Shown here: positions 36,647-45,739 of the stretch, in pieces
Layout of the letters: each line of letters opens with the position of its first letter
Numbering within the stretch: the first letter of the stretch is position 1
Assembly (NCBI GenBank): GCA_900769885.1
Contig: CAAGIG010000087.1
Coordinates: forward strand, 13,746-77,745
Reading direction: 5' to 3'
From: Rikenellaceae bacterium
GTDB taxonomy: Bacteria > Bacteroidota > Bacteroidia > Bacteroidales > UBA932
DNA length: 64,000 bases
Program-made: the position numbers and the translations under genes
The notes under the pieces: model-generated
What the model was told of the DNA's origin: nothing
The model's database searches: none
The model's input: the letters and a program-made list of their open reading frames with translations, nothing else

Positions 36647-37384
36647 AGAGTTATCTGAAGAATCATAGACGAGATACTCACCTGAGAGACTCCACTCTCC
36701 AAGAATAAAAAATTTCTCCCCGCCGGGCAATATCTGCTGAGTCGGCGTATGAAAATGGCCGAAAACAAAACAATCGACATCCTTTTCTGATGCAATCTCC
36801 ACTGCATATTTGTAGATAGGTTCATCGCACCCTTTAAAAGTGTGGACAAAATCAAGATTCTTCTTCTTTCTGTTTCTCGAATGTGCAGACCAGGCATACC
36901 CTAACGCAAAAGACCACCTAGGGTGAATGGCACTATAAAGCTTTTGAATAAATTTATTATGGAATATATAACGGAGAATACTGAAACCCAATGCAGTATA
37001 TCCAAGCCCATCCCCGTGGCCAAGACAAAACTTCTTTCCAGAAATTGAGACAAAATGAGGCTGGTCAAAGACTTCTATTCCAATCTCCTGTTCAAAATAG
37101 TTATAGCTCCAGACATCGTGGTTTCCGGGAGTAAAATATATCTTCACTCCACGATCCACCAATTGGGCCAATTTCCCCAGCACACGAGTATACCCGCGCG
37201 GAATAGTATATTTATACTCATACCAATAGTCAAATATATCTCCCAGCAAATATATCGCAACTGCATCTTGCTCAACACTTTCCAAAAAAGAAAGAAATCT
37301 CTCCTCCGGAATATGGGCGTCGGGAGCAGATGGCCGCAAATGGACATCCGACACAAAATAATATTTTGTTCTCTGCTGAATCAT
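36614..37384 (-). CDS. UDP-2,3-diacylglucosamine hydrolase (LpxH-like)
   Basis: A 256-residue calcineurin-like phosphoesterase. Metal-binding motifs in order: SDVHL (Asp13, His15), GDIFDYWYEY, GNHDVWS, HGDGLG and GHFHTP. This is the layout of LpxH, which cleaves UDP-2,3-diacylglucosamine to lipid X in lipid A synthesis at the inner-membrane face. Bacteroidetes carry this LpxH-like branch. It lies 6 bp after uppP, linking lipid A and undecaprenyl-lipid metabolism. Alternative: a paralogous phosphoesterase of unknown substrate. Confidence 0.82.
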   Translation of the reverse strand: MIQQRTKYYFVSDVHLRPSAPDAHIPEERFLSFLESVEQDAVAIYLLGDIFDYWYEYKYTIPRGYTRVLGKLAQLVDRGVKIYFTPGNHDVWSYNYFEQEIGIEVFDQPHFVSISGKKFCLGHGDGLGYTALGFSILRYIFHNKFIQKLYSAIHPRWSFALGYAWSAHSRNRKKKNLDFVHTFKGCDEPIYKYAVEIASEKDVDCFVFGHFHTPTQQILPGGEKFFILGEWSLSGEYLVYDSSDNSLVLRKVVFGA

Positions 37385-37390
37385 CCCCGT

Positions 37391-38212
37391 TTAGCTTAAA
37401 TAATTCAAAACAAAACACAAAATGGCCGCACACAAACAATATATCGAGAAATAACGGAGCTTGGCCTTCTGAACAATCGCTATCATCCATCGGCAAGCAA
37501 GATACCCCGAGACAAACGCACTCACAAAACCGAGCAGCAGCGCCGATGTGGAAATACCCGAAGAAGCGACAGACATTTCACCCGAAACCAATTCAAGGAA
37601 AGCCTCTCCCAAAATAGGAACGAGGACCATCAAGAATGAAAATTTAGCAACACTCTTTTTATCAACGCCTAACATAAGACCTGTTGCAATAGTTGTCCCC
37701 GAGCGCGAGAGTCCGGGAAGAACCGCCACTGACTGAGCCAGCCCCATTATAAAAGCCTCTTTATAACCAACCTCTTTAGGAGTTCCCGAAGAAACTTTTC
37801 GCGAAAGTTGGCGGGCAGAAAGAAACTCTGCAAGTGTCAAAAGGAGAGCAGTAACCACAAGCATACAACCCACTATCAGCAATCCTGCTCCAAAAATTTC
37901 AGTCACCACATCTTTGAAAAAGACCCCCACTATAAAAATAGGAATCATAGAAACCCCAATCTTCAAAATGTATTGCATCTGAGAGTTATACTCAAACTTG
38001 AAAAAACCTTTCAAAAGATCAGCAATATCCTTCCTGAAGGCAACAATCGTACTCAAAACAGTAGCTGCGTGGACAACCACCTCGAAACTTAAATTATCAG
38101 CATTGACCCCGAAGAGTTCTTTGACCAAAGTCAAATGACCACTGCTGCTCACGGGCAAAAACTCAGTCAGACCTTGCACAAGACCCAACACTACCGCCTG
38201 TAGTTCTGTCAT
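37391..38212 (-). CDS. uppP: Undecaprenyl-diphosphatase UppP
   Basis: A 273-residue membrane protein with about eight helices. Both active-site motifs are present: GLTEFLPVSSSGHLTL near the N-terminus and GLSRSGTTIATGLMLGVD around residue 165. UppP dephosphorylates undecaprenyl diphosphate, recycling the carrier used for peptidoglycan and O-antigen; it confers bacitracin resistance when overproduced. A start two codons upstream (38218) is possible; MTELQ is more typical. Co-directional with DUF3098 and ftsX-like genes upstream. Confidence 0.93.
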   Translation of the reverse strand: MTELQAVVLGLVQGLTEFLPVSSSGHLTLVKELFGVNADNLSFEVVVHAATVLSTIVAFRKDIADLLKGFFKFEYNSQMQYILKIGVSMIPIFIVGVFFKDVVTEIFGAGLLIVGCMLVVTALLLTLAEFLSARQLSRKVSSGTPKEVGYKEAFIMGLAQSVAVLPGLSRSGTTIATGLMLGVDKKSVAKFSFLMVLVPILGEAFLELVSGEMSVASSGISTSALLLGFVSAFVSGYLACRWMIAIVQKAKLRYFSIYCLCAAILCFVLNYLS

Positions 38213-38224
38213 AAACACCCGGTT

Positions 38225-38458
38225 TTATTTGTTTTTCTTCAAAGGCTTTATTCTGAGTATCGCAAAAATCTCAATAACAAAACCTGCAATAATCAAAAGG
38301 GGAGCTACATACATTCTCCTGAAACTGAACAAATCATAATTGAACACTTGCTGATTTTCAGCTCCTCCTCCAGAGAGAAGAATGTAACCCAGAATAATAA
38401 GAGCCAAACCGGCCAAAATATAAACTATGTTTCTTTTAGGAATCGCAAACTTATCCAT
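38225..38458 (-). CDS. DUF3098 small membrane protein
   Basis: A 77-residue protein with two predicted transmembrane helices (about 9-26 and 50-70), a short lysine-rich tail and the family pattern AIPKRNIVYILAGLALIILG then GGGAENQQVFNYDLFSFRR. DUF3098 proteins regularly sit between ftsX and uppP in Bacteroidetes, which holds here (11 bp after ftsX). Function unknown; a role in division or envelope assembly is inferred from context only. Confidence 0.82.
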   Translation of the reverse strand: MDKFAIPKRNIVYILAGLALIILGYILLSGGGAENQQVFNYDLFSFRRMYVAPLLIIAGFVIEIFAILRIKPLKKNK

Positions 38459-38469
38459 ATATCTGATAT

Positions 38470-39348
38470 TTAATAATATAATTCATCTTTATTAAGGGAG
38501 ATCATACTCCTTACGACAAAACCTGTCGAAACTACACAAATCAGAACCCCCACTGCCACTACCAGAACAATAAGAAGTCCTAAAGCCGAGGGTTCCAAAA
38601 GGGTAAAGAGCTGATTGAACTCATTTCTTATTATATATAAGGTAACAAGGAGATACACATTGGCTATAAGACCAGCTATCAACCCCTGAAAAAACGCCTG
38701 TCCGAGGAAAGGCCGCGAAATAAAAAACTTCGTCGCACCAACAAGTCTCATAGTATGAATCACAAAACGCTTTGCATAAATGTTCAATCTGACCGTATTA
38801 TTAATAAGGACAGTAGAAATAAACATCAAAAGTAGTGTAAAACATCCGATAACATAACCGATTCTCTCAAGATTCGAATTAAGGAGCTCCACCATCGACT
38901 GCTGATAGACCACATCCTCAACAACAGGATACTGACTGAGCACATATTCCACACGGGCAAGGCTGTCGGTAGAAATATAATCAGCCGCGACCTGCAACTC
39001 CAACGAGACTGGTATCGGATTAACCTCGAACACATCGAGAAAGTCCTCCCCAAGCATCTGCTTCATTTGTTCAACACCCTCCTCCTTTGAAATAATCCGG
39101 GAGTCTTTGTAAAAGGGATAACCTGAAATCTGCTCACTCAATTGTGACGCATCATCCTCCGAAGCCTCTACCGAAAGGACCACCGACACCGTTATGTTTT
39201 CCTTGAAATAATTTGAAACAGAACGGGCATTAAGCACCAGAAGGCCTGCCATTCCGATAAAGAAAAGTACCAGACTGATACTTATAATCGTTGAAAAATA
39301 TGATCTCAACAACCTTCTGTTCAAAACATTACTTTCGTTCCTGCCCAT
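38470..39348 (-). CDS. ftsX: Cell division ABC transporter permease FtsX-like
   Basis: A 292-residue protein with four transmembrane helices (about 20-44, 168-190, 215-240, 262-286) and a large periplasmic loop between the first two, the FtsX plan. SNYFKENITVSVVLS and IISKEEGVEQMKQMLGEDFL lie in the loop, where FtsX binds peptidoglycan-hydrolase activators. No ftsE is next to it. FtsX with FtsE controls septal cell-wall hydrolysis. The M23 pair at 10826-12771 would be a natural partner, but that is inference. Confidence 0.87.
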   Translation of the reverse strand: MGRNESNVLNRRLLRSYFSTIISISLVLFFIGMAGLLVLNARSVSNYFKENITVSVVLSVEASEDDASQLSEQISGYPFYKDSRIISKEEGVEQMKQMLGEDFLDVFEVNPIPVSLELQVAADYISTDSLARVEYVLSQYPVVEDVVYQQSMVELLNSNLERIGYVIGCFTLLLMFISTVLINNTVRLNIYAKRFVIHTMRLVGATKFFISRPFLGQAFFQGLIAGLIANVYLLVTLYIIRNEFNQLFTLLEPSALGLLIVLVVAVGVLICVVSTGFVVRSMISLNKDELYY

Positions 39349-39371
39349 TTTGCTTCACATTATAAATTCCT

Positions 39372-39379
39372 CAAAGATA
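39372..39379 (-). promoter_or_regulatory. -7 promoter element for the ftsX-DUF3098-uppP-lpxH unit
   Basis: TATCTTTG on the minus strand, 23 nt before the ATG at 39348. It is back-to-back with the identical plus-strand box at 39403; no clear -33 box. Confidence 0.5.
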
Positions 39380-39402
39380 ATTAAATTTAGATTTTTTATT
39401 AT

Positions 39403-39410
39403 TATCTTTG
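39403..39410 (+). promoter_or_regulatory. -7 promoter element for the GT5 gene
   Basis: TATCTTTG on the plus strand, 18 nt before the ATG at 39429, forming a divergent pair with the box at 39372. Confidence 0.5.
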
Positions 39411-39428
39411 CAAAAAATAGCATCTAAA

Positions 39429-40259
39429 ATGAAAGAGACGAAAAGAGTATTGTTCGTTAACTCGGAAATTTTACCATACCTTCCTGAAACAAAGTTTTCA
39501 GCAATTGGTAGATATTTACCTCAAGGAATTCAAGAGAGAGGAAAAGAAATTCGCTCATTTATGCCACGATATGGCTGTATAAATGAAAGGAGAAACCAAT
39601 TGCACGAAGTGATAAGACTATCAGGAATGAATGTGGTTATCAATGACATAGATAGACCATTGGTTATTAAGGTTGCTTCAATTTCAGCAGCGAGAATGCA
39701 AGTCTATTTCATAGATAACGATGACTACTTCCACCGCAAACAGATTTTCGAGAACGAGGAGGGACAATTCTTTGAAGATAACGACGAAAGAGCAATTTTC
39801 TTTGCAAGAGGAATCCTCGAAACCGTTAAGAAGTTGAGATGGAAACCCGATATCATCCATTGTAACGGATGGATTTCACACCTGGTTCCGCTATTCCTTA
39901 AAAAAGCATATAAGAATGACCCTATCTTCACAGATGCAAAAGTTGTCGTTTCCATCTACGACGAATATATGAACGAAGCTTTTGATCCTGAGATGAAGGG
40001 CAAAATTTCTATGCCCGGAATCAAACCCAAGGATATGGAGTTATTGAATGAGCCCAATGGCATAAATCTTGCGAAATTGGCTTTACAATATTCAGACGGA
40101 CTTATTAAAGGTGTTGAAAGCATTAATCCAGAAGTAGAAGAGTTTGCAAAAGCACAAGGACTCCCTATTCTCGAATATGTTGAACAAGTGCAACCATCCG
40201 GAGAATATATTGACAGATATAACGAATTTTACGACAAAATTTTAGATGAAGTCCGTTAA
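39429..40259 (+). CDS. GT5 'glycogen/starch synthase' catalytic-domain protein, N-terminal half only
   Basis: A 276-residue protein matching only the N-terminal Rossmann half of GT5 synthases. VLFVNSEILPYLPETKFSAI replaces the usual E-x-x-P-x-x-K-x-G-G-L, FMPRYG follows, and PDIIHCNGWISHLVPLFLK is the mid-domain D-x-x-H-x-H/N region. The C-terminal GT-B half with its E-x7-E catalytic site is missing and no remnant follows (DUF4270 starts within the last 14 bp). Short forms like this are common in Bacteroidetes; whether they synthesise glycogen is doubtful. An alternative start seven codons upstream (39408) lies within the promoter. Confidence 0.8.
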   Translation: MKETKRVLFVNSEILPYLPETKFSAIGRYLPQGIQERGKEIRSFMPRYGCINERRNQLHEVIRLSGMNVVINDIDRPLVIKVASISAARMQVYFIDNDDYFHRKQIFENEEGQFFEDNDERAIFFARGILETVKKLRWKPDIIHCNGWISHLVPLFLKKAYKNDPIFTDAKVVVSIYDEYMNEAFDPEMKGKISMPGIKPKDMELLNEPNGINLAKLALQYSDGLIKGVESINPEVEEFAKAQGLPILEYVEQVQPSGEYIDRYNEFYDKILDEVR

Positions 40260-41601
40260 GAAATTTCTTGCGATTGTAGTTTTTGCAGCAACCCTTACAG
40301 GTTGCGTAACAAATAATAGGGAAACAGGTTCAAATCTTATAACTGATGACTTTCTGCTGACAGCCAAGATTGCATCATTTGATTTGCCAATCACAAATAA
40401 AGTGAGCGACTCGGTTCAGGCGACTACCGGAAAACATATTCTTCTAGGAAGTTTGCGCGATGACGTATATGGAGAAGTATCTTCAGATGGCGCATCTATA
40501 ATTCTACCATATTCAGATTCAACCTATTTTGGAGAAAATCCGGTTCTCCATTCTGCATACCTTAGTCTGCACATTGACACAACACTTTACACAGACCCCA
40601 CTCAAGAGGGAATTCATCAGAATATCAGCATCTACAAACTGATTACCCCATTGGACAGCACCAAAAACTTCACAAACAGTTTGACAGAAGCAGATTATGA
40701 TCCTACACCTATTAATAAAGGTAACCCAATCATCTACTCATCGGGAAAACTAAGAATTGACATTACCGATGAGTATGCACAGGAACTTCTGAACACAACT
40801 CCCGAAGAGTTTAAAGATTTCAAACTTTTCACAGAAAGAATCAAAGGTTTCTACATTACAACAGATGAGCAAAATTCAATGCAACCCGGCAGACTGAACA
40901 TCCTCAGTCTTGGAAAATCTATTCTATATCTCAATTACAGAATGACCGACCCTGAGAGAAATATATACGACCTCGACACCACCGAGTCTTTCTCATTCGG
41001 ATACTCGATTGCAATGAACAACTTCAAGACAGGTTCAAAACATCTTGAAAATGAAAATCCTTCAGACTACATATACCTTGAATCGCTGAATGGAATCAAA
41101 GGTCATATTGATGCAAAACAACTCAAAACAATGCTCGATACCTGGATTGACGAGAATGGCTACAGCAACAGAACAGTTGTCCTTTCCAGAGCAGAGTTGA
41201 CTTTGCCATACGAAGCACCTGAAGACTACAACACATTTGACAAACTCTCTCCAAAGTATATCTACTGCTTCACAAACAATCCCGCAGCAACAGATACTTT
41301 GAGATTCTACAAACCACTCCCTGAAGTGGACTATGTCCCCAACAAGGGTTACATTGACCGCTCACTAATGCAGTACACAATGGATATCACTTCATATATC
41401 CAGAATCTCATTACAACTCCGATTGAAGAAGTCGATGCTACAAAAAATCTATGGATTGCTCCAATGGATTCATATACAGACAAAGCAGGTTTTGTCTATT
41501 TTGACTTCGACAACACCAACTACAGACGTATCGTCATAAATGGCCCTACTGCTCAGAGAAAGCCTCAACTAACTCTGACATACACAGTTATGCAATACTA
41601 A
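40246..41601 (+). CDS. DUF4270 family lipoprotein
   Basis: A 451-residue protein with a lipoprotein signal: KKFLAIVVFAATLTGC, lipid Cys at residue 20. The DUF4270 pattern is seen in ITDDFLLTAKIASFDLPIT, HILLGSLRDDVYGEVSSDGAS and the C-terminal RIVINGPTAQRKPQLTLTYTV. DUF4270 proteins are predicted surface or periplasmic beta-rich lipoproteins of unknown function. It overlaps the GT5 gene by 14 bp, an association seen in this phylum, so the two are probably co-expressed. It ends 1 bp from the convergent fabF stop. Confidence 0.85.
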   Translation: MKSVKKFLAIVVFAATLTGCVTNNRETGSNLITDDFLLTAKIASFDLPITNKVSDSVQATTGKHILLGSLRDDVYGEVSSDGASIILPYSDSTYFGENPVLHSAYLSLHIDTTLYTDPTQEGIHQNISIYKLITPLDSTKNFTNSLTEADYDPTPINKGNPIIYSSGKLRIDITDEYAQELLNTTPEEFKDFKLFTERIKGFYITTDEQNSMQPGRLNILSLGKSILYLNYRMTDPERNIYDLDTTESFSFGYSIAMNNFKTGSKHLENENPSDYIYLESLNGIKGHIDAKQLKTMLDTWIDENGYSNRTVVLSRAELTLPYEAPEDYNTFDKLSPKYIYCFTNNPAATDTLRFYKPLPEVDYVPNKGYIDRSLMQYTMDITSYIQNLITTPIEEVDATKNLWIAPMDSYTDKAGFVYFDFDNTNYRRIVINGPTAQRKPQLTLTYTVMQY

Positions 41602-41602
41602 T

Positions 41603-42853
41603 CTAAAATTTCTTGAAAATAAGGCAGGAATTGTGTCCTCCAAAACCGAATGTATTGTTTACAGCAACGTTTACTGTACGTTTCTGTGGCTCATTCAATG
41701 TCAAATTTAAAGAATAATCAATATCTGGATCTTCTTCCGAGAAATTGATTGTTGGAGGTACTATTGAATCGCAAATTGCGTGAATACAAGCCAATGACTC
41801 AATAGCGCCTGCCGCTCCGAGCAAATGGCCGTGCATTGATTTTGTTGAACTGATGTTCAATTTGTAAGCGTGGTCACCAAAGAGACTCTTAACTGCTCTA
41901 AGTTCTGCCACATCCCCTAACGGAGTAGATGTTCCGTGAACATTGATATAATCTACATCTTCAGGTGAGAGTCCGGCATCCTCAAGGGCCAGACGCATAA
42001 CTTTAGAGGCTCCCATTCCCTCAGGATGAGGCGCTGTGATATGATGAGCATCTGCATTCACCCCTGTTCCTGCCACCTCTGCATAGATTTTCGCGCCTCT
42101 GCGTAAAGCGTGCTCCAACTCTTCAAAAATGAGCACAGCAGCACCTTCTCCCATCACAAACCCATCACGGGTTCTGTCAAAAGGTCTGGAAGCTGTTTGA
42201 TACTCATCGTTATTTGTAGAAAGTGCCTTAGCAGAATTGAAACCACCTATAGAGGCCTCAGAGACAGGAGCTTCTGCTCCACCTGTAAGAATCATATCAG
42301 CTTTGCCCAATCTTATCAGATTAACTGCATCACACATTGCGTGAGAAGATGATGCACAAGCCGACGTTGTAGTGTAATTAGGTCCCGCGAATCCATATTT
42401 GATCGAAATCAGACCGGGAGCCATATCTGAAATCATCTTTGTAATAAGAAAAGGACTAAAGCGGGGCATAAAATTACCCACGCAATAATCCTTTAATTCA
42501 TCGGTAAGACTTTCAATCCCACCTATCCCCGAGCCAAGTACTACACCAACTCTATCAAGATTTAGAGTGGTCAAATCAAGACCTCCATCCCTGATGGCCT
42601 GCTCTGCTGCAACCATTGCAAACTGAGCATATTTGTCAATACGTCTTAATTCCTTGCGTTCTATTCCGAACAATGCGGGGTCAAAATCTTTTACAATACA
42701 AGCAAACTTGGTCTTGAAATGAGTTGTGTCAAAATAAGGAATGAGCGATACGCCGCTAACACCTTTATCGAGGTTTGAGAAAAATTCTTCAACACTATTA
42801 CCCAAAGGGTTAATTGTTCCTAGTCCTGTTACAACTACTCTTTTCAGACCCAT
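41603..42853 (-). CDS. fabF: 3-oxoacyl-ACP synthase II
   Basis: A 416-residue condensing enzyme. The active-site Cys166 in TTSACASSSHAM and the two His in YINVHGTSTPLGD and SMHGHLLGAAG form the KASII Cys-His-His triad; NNTFGFGGHN near the C-terminus is also conserved. It elongates acyl-ACP by two carbons with decarboxylation of malonyl-ACP. It lies 12 bp after acpP, the canonical fatty-acid pair. Confidence 0.96.
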   Translation of the reverse strand: MGLKRVVVTGLGTINPLGNSVEEFFSNLDKGVSGVSLIPYFDTTHFKTKFACIVKDFDPALFGIERKELRRIDKYAQFAMVAAEQAIRDGGLDLTTLNLDRVGVVLGSGIGGIESLTDELKDYCVGNFMPRFSPFLITKMISDMAPGLISIKYGFAGPNYTTTSACASSSHAMCDAVNLIRLGKADMILTGGAEAPVSEASIGGFNSAKALSTNNDEYQTASRPFDRTRDGFVMGEGAAVLIFEELEHALRRGAKIYAEVAGTGVNADAHHITAPHPEGMGASKVMRLALEDAGLSPEDVDYINVHGTSTPLGDVAELRAVKSLFGDHAYKLNISSTKSMHGHLLGAAGAIESLACIHAICDSIVPPTINFSEEDPDIDYSLNLTLNEPQKRTVNVAVNNTFGFGGHNSCLIFKKF

Positions 42854-42865
42854 CCGTTATTGTAA

Positions 42866-43102
42866 TTATTTCTTGTTTTGTTCGATATAGTTGATAGCGT
42901 CTCCTACAGTTGAAATGCTTTCAGCTGCATCATCAGGAATTTCAATATCGAATTTCTTTTCAAATTCCATAATCAATTCCACGGTATCAAGTGAGTCTGC
43001 ACCCAAATCATTGGTGAAACTTGCTGTGGGAGTTACTTCGCTTTCATCTACGCCAAGTTTGTTAACAATAATGGCTACTACTTCTGCTTTAATATCTGCC
43101 AT
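42866..43102 (-). CDS. acpP: Acyl carrier protein
   Basis: A 78-residue acidic four-helix protein. The phosphopantetheine attachment Ser37 lies in [20 protein letters not shown], the conserved DSL motif, and [19 protein letters not shown] follows. It carries acyl chains for fatty-acid and lipid A synthesis. Upstream there is 139 bp of intergenic sequence shared with purN; I found no convincing TAnnTTTG there. Confidence 0.97.
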   Translation of the reverse strand: MADIKAEVVAIIVNKLGVDESEVTPTASFTNDLGADSLDTVELIMEFEKKFDIEIPDDAAESISTVGDAINYIEQNKK

Positions 43103-43241
43103 GGTTCAAATTTTAGTGATTAATAAATATTGTTACTATTAAAAAAATTGTCAACTTTTGTTGCAACTAAGTCGCAAACTAACAAATAATTTTTGAGAAA
43201 ATGAAATTTTTGGTCAAATTTGTACCAAGTTTAACGGAAAA

Positions 43242-43850
43242 ATGATGAACAACAACAAGAAAAATATCGTCGTATTAGCCTCAGGTTCAGGCACTAACGC
43301 AGAGAACATCATAAACTTCTCAAAACTCGACAATTCAGCATTCAATGTGGTTTCAGTAATGTGCAACAAGGCAGATGCCTACGTTTTAACAAGGGCAGCA
43401 AACCACAACATTCCATCTATCGTATTCAGTTCCAAAGAGTTAAAAGAAAACAGACTCAAACTGAATGGTCAGGAAAGCACCTTCACAGAGTACCTGAAAG
43501 AACACAATATTGAATATATTATCCTTGCAGGATTCCTTCTTAAAATACCTGCATATCTCATCGAGATGTACAAAGGAAGAATACTTAATATACACCCTGC
43601 CCTCCTCCCAAATTATGGTGGCAAAGGGATGTATGGGGAGCACGTACATCAGGCAGTGATTGCTGCAAAAGAGAAAAAATCGGGAATTACAATCCATATT
43701 GCAGATGAACACTATGACCACGGCCAGACCGTTCATCAAAGCGAATGTGAAATAACACCAGAAGACACCCCGGAAACATTGGCTCAGAAAATTCACGAAC
43801 TGGAGAGGATTTACCCCACAGTTATTAATAATTTCATCAAATCAATTTAA
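43242..43850 (+). CDS. purN: Phosphoribosylglycinamide formyltransferase
   Basis: A 202-residue GAR transformylase. NIVVLASGSGTNAENIINF is the phosphate-binding P-loop-like start; LAGFLLKIP, NIHPALLPNYGGKGMYGEHV (catalytic Asn and His) and DHGQTVHQ (with the catalytic Asp shortly before) follow. It transfers formyl from 10-formyl-THF to GAR in purine synthesis. No other pur genes are nearby. It ends 17 nt before the beta-helix lipoprotein, with no terminator between them. Confidence 0.95.
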   Translation: MMNNNKKNIVVLASGSGTNAENIINFSKLDNSAFNVVSVMCNKADAYVLTRAANHNIPSIVFSSKELKENRLKLNGQESTFTEYLKEHNIEYIILAGFLLKIPAYLIEMYKGRILNIHPALLPNYGGKGMYGEHVHQAVIAAKEKKSGITIHIADEHYDHGQTVHQSECEITPEDTPETLAQKIHELERIYPTVINNFIKSI

Positions 43851-43867
43851 TTTTCAAAAAACAAATT

Positions 43868-45652
43868 ATGAGAAAGAGTTTTCTTTTTATCGCTGTAGCC
43901 CTATGCGCGATGATTACTTCGTGTAATAAGGATGTTCCAACCGTTATTGAAGCTACTTTGGATGTAAACAAAACTTCTGTAACATTTTCAGAACAGCAAC
44001 AAGAACCCCAAGAAATTAAAGTGACTTCCACTTACCCTTGGGAACTTACCTCACCCGCAGACTGGTTTACCGTAACTCCTGCCAGCGGAGAAGCAGGTGA
44101 AACCACTGTAACAATCACACTTAACACAACTGACTTCTCAGCTGAACTATCTGAGCAAATTGTCATCACCTCTGAAGAACTTACAAAAACAATCAATGTA
44201 TATCTTTCTGAAACTCCAATTGTAGAGACAGAATCAATCAAGATTAAAGCTCCCCGCAGAAAAGTGGTCGTGGGCGAATCAATGGAATTCGAAGTAACCA
44301 TTAACCCTGAAGGTTCCACACTTCCCGGTGAAATCACCTGGAGCACCTCTGCTGAAGAGATTGCAACCATTGAAAATGGTGTAATTACCGGTGTTGCAGC
44401 AGGAGTTGTTACCTTTACTGCTTCTGTTGAAGGTCTGGAAGATGCTACCTACGAAATGGAAGTGACCGACGAATTCATCACAGACGGTACAGGTGAAGAG
44501 ATCACTTTTGACTATTTGAGCCAATTTGAATTCTCCGGAGTTACAGCAACCGACTACGGATACCATTTGAATTCTAATTTCACCATTGCTGTAAACGATG
44601 TTTTGAGAATGAAAGAAGAGAAACACATTACAGCTGCAGCAGGTGTTATCATCTACATTGAAGGTCTTTTGGATTTGGGTGGCGAAAACCCTGTTTCATT
44701 TGAGAAAGAAGATTATGAAAGTGAAGATGCTTCTATCTATTTCACAGGAGACATTGAAGCGGGTGGACAAATCACAAATATTGCATTCTACGGAGTTTAC
44801 TTCAGATACTATGGTGTGTCAGACGTTTCTGTAACAAACTGCTATTTCGAAGGTGTAACATCAAACAACTCAGTATTCAATCTTGGTGGTGACGGTACTA
44901 TCACTATCGATGGTTGCGAATTCGTTGAGAATGCTTATCCTGCAATCTCAGGTGCTGCAAACATCGCTACCGGTCTTGTATTCAGCAACAATGAACTATA
45001 CCAAAACAGCTGGAACGCAACCAACAAACCTCAAATCAACGTTACAGTTGGTGGCGACAAGAGCGTAGAAATCCTTAACAATACCGTAATCGGACCAGCA
45101 GAAGTTACTATGAATGGCGGTATCGCAGTTTCAAATATGGTAAACTTGACAGGAAGCAACAATGTACTTATCGAAGGAAATGATGTTCAGGACAACAGAT
45201 ATGGTATCACTCTATACGGAGCAATGAATGCCACTATCAATGACAACTACCTATTGAACAACAACTACGAATCAAATGCAATGAATGGTGGTAGTGGTTT
45301 GAGTTTCTACTATATGGGTACAGAATTGAATATTATGATGAGTGGAAACCATATCGAAGGTCACTTCTGGGGCATCACCAATATCTCAATGACCGGAACC
45401 AGTGGTCCTAACTTGAACTTGGGTAACCTTGAAGATGAAGATAATTACAATCCTGGCGGAAACGTATTTATCAACAACGGAAACAACGGTGTTCTATACG
45501 ACTTGTACAACAACTCAGCTAACACCGTTTATGCTCAAGGAAACACCTGGAATGTAGAGGTTCAGGACCAAGAGAGCATTGAAGGAGTTATTTTCCACAA
45601 AAATGACAACAGCGCATTGGGTGAAGTAATCTTTATGCCAGCTGCTGAATAA
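43868..45652 (+). CDS. BACON/Ig-like lipoprotein with right-handed beta-helix
   Basis: A 594-residue lipoprotein. FLFIAVALCAMITSC gives a lipid Cys at residue 19. Domains in order: a BACON-like domain (about 30-112, TSTYPWELTSPADWFTVTP), a bacterial Ig-like group 2 domain (about 120-205, TWSTSAEEIATIENGVITGV), then about 370 residues of right-handed beta-helix with recurring N-N/G-N turns, e.g. LIEGNDVQDNRYGITLYGA and INDNYLLNNN. This fold is typical of polysaccharide-binding or lyase-like surface proteins, but I see no catalytic motif. A strong terminator follows at 45679. Codon use favours GGT and AAC, suggesting good expression. Confidence 0.82.
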   Translation: MRKSFLFIAVALCAMITSCNKDVPTVIEATLDVNKTSVTFSEQQQEPQEIKVTSTYPWELTSPADWFTVTPASGEAGETTVTITLNTTDFSAELSEQIVITSEELTKTINVYLSETPIVETESIKIKAPRRKVVVGESMEFEVTINPEGSTLPGEITWSTSAEEIATIENGVITGVAAGVVTFTASVEGLEDATYEMEVTDEFITDGTGEEITFDYLSQFEFSGVTATDYGYHLNSNFTIAVNDVLRMKEEKHITAAAGVIIYIEGLLDLGGENPVSFEKEDYESEDASIYFTGDIEAGGQITNIAFYGVYFRYYGVSDVSVTNCYFEGVTSNNSVFNLGGDGTITIDGCEFVENAYPAISGAANIATGLVFSNNELYQNSWNATNKPQINVTVGGDKSVEILNNTVIGPAEVTMNGGIAVSNMVNLTGSNNVLIEGNDVQDNRYGITLYGAMNATINDNYLLNNNYESNAMNGGSGLSFYYMGTELNIMMSGNHIEGHFWGITNISMTGTSGPNLNLGNLEDEDNYNPGGNVFINNGNNGVLYDLYNNSANTVYAQGNTWNVEVQDQESIEGVIFHKNDNSALGEVIFMPAAE

Positions 45653-45678
45653 TTTGACAGAACTTCATAAATAACACA

Positions 45679-45721
45679 GGGGCGTGACTGCAAATCAAAT
45701 CAGTCACGCCCCTTTCTTTTT
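45679..45721 (+). terminator. Rho-independent terminator after the beta-helix lipoprotein
   Basis: A perfect 12-bp stem (GGGGCGTGACTG / CAGTCACGCCCC) with a 10-nt loop, followed by TTTCTTTTT. It is 26 nt after the stop at 45652 and is the most stable terminator in the window. Confidence 0.93.
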
Positions 45722-45739
45722 CCGAAACAAAAAAGGAGA

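Noticed and set aside
43103..43241. Promoter between acpP and purN
   Set aside because: Several near matches (for example around 43175-43195) break the TAnnTTTG pattern, so I did not call either direction.
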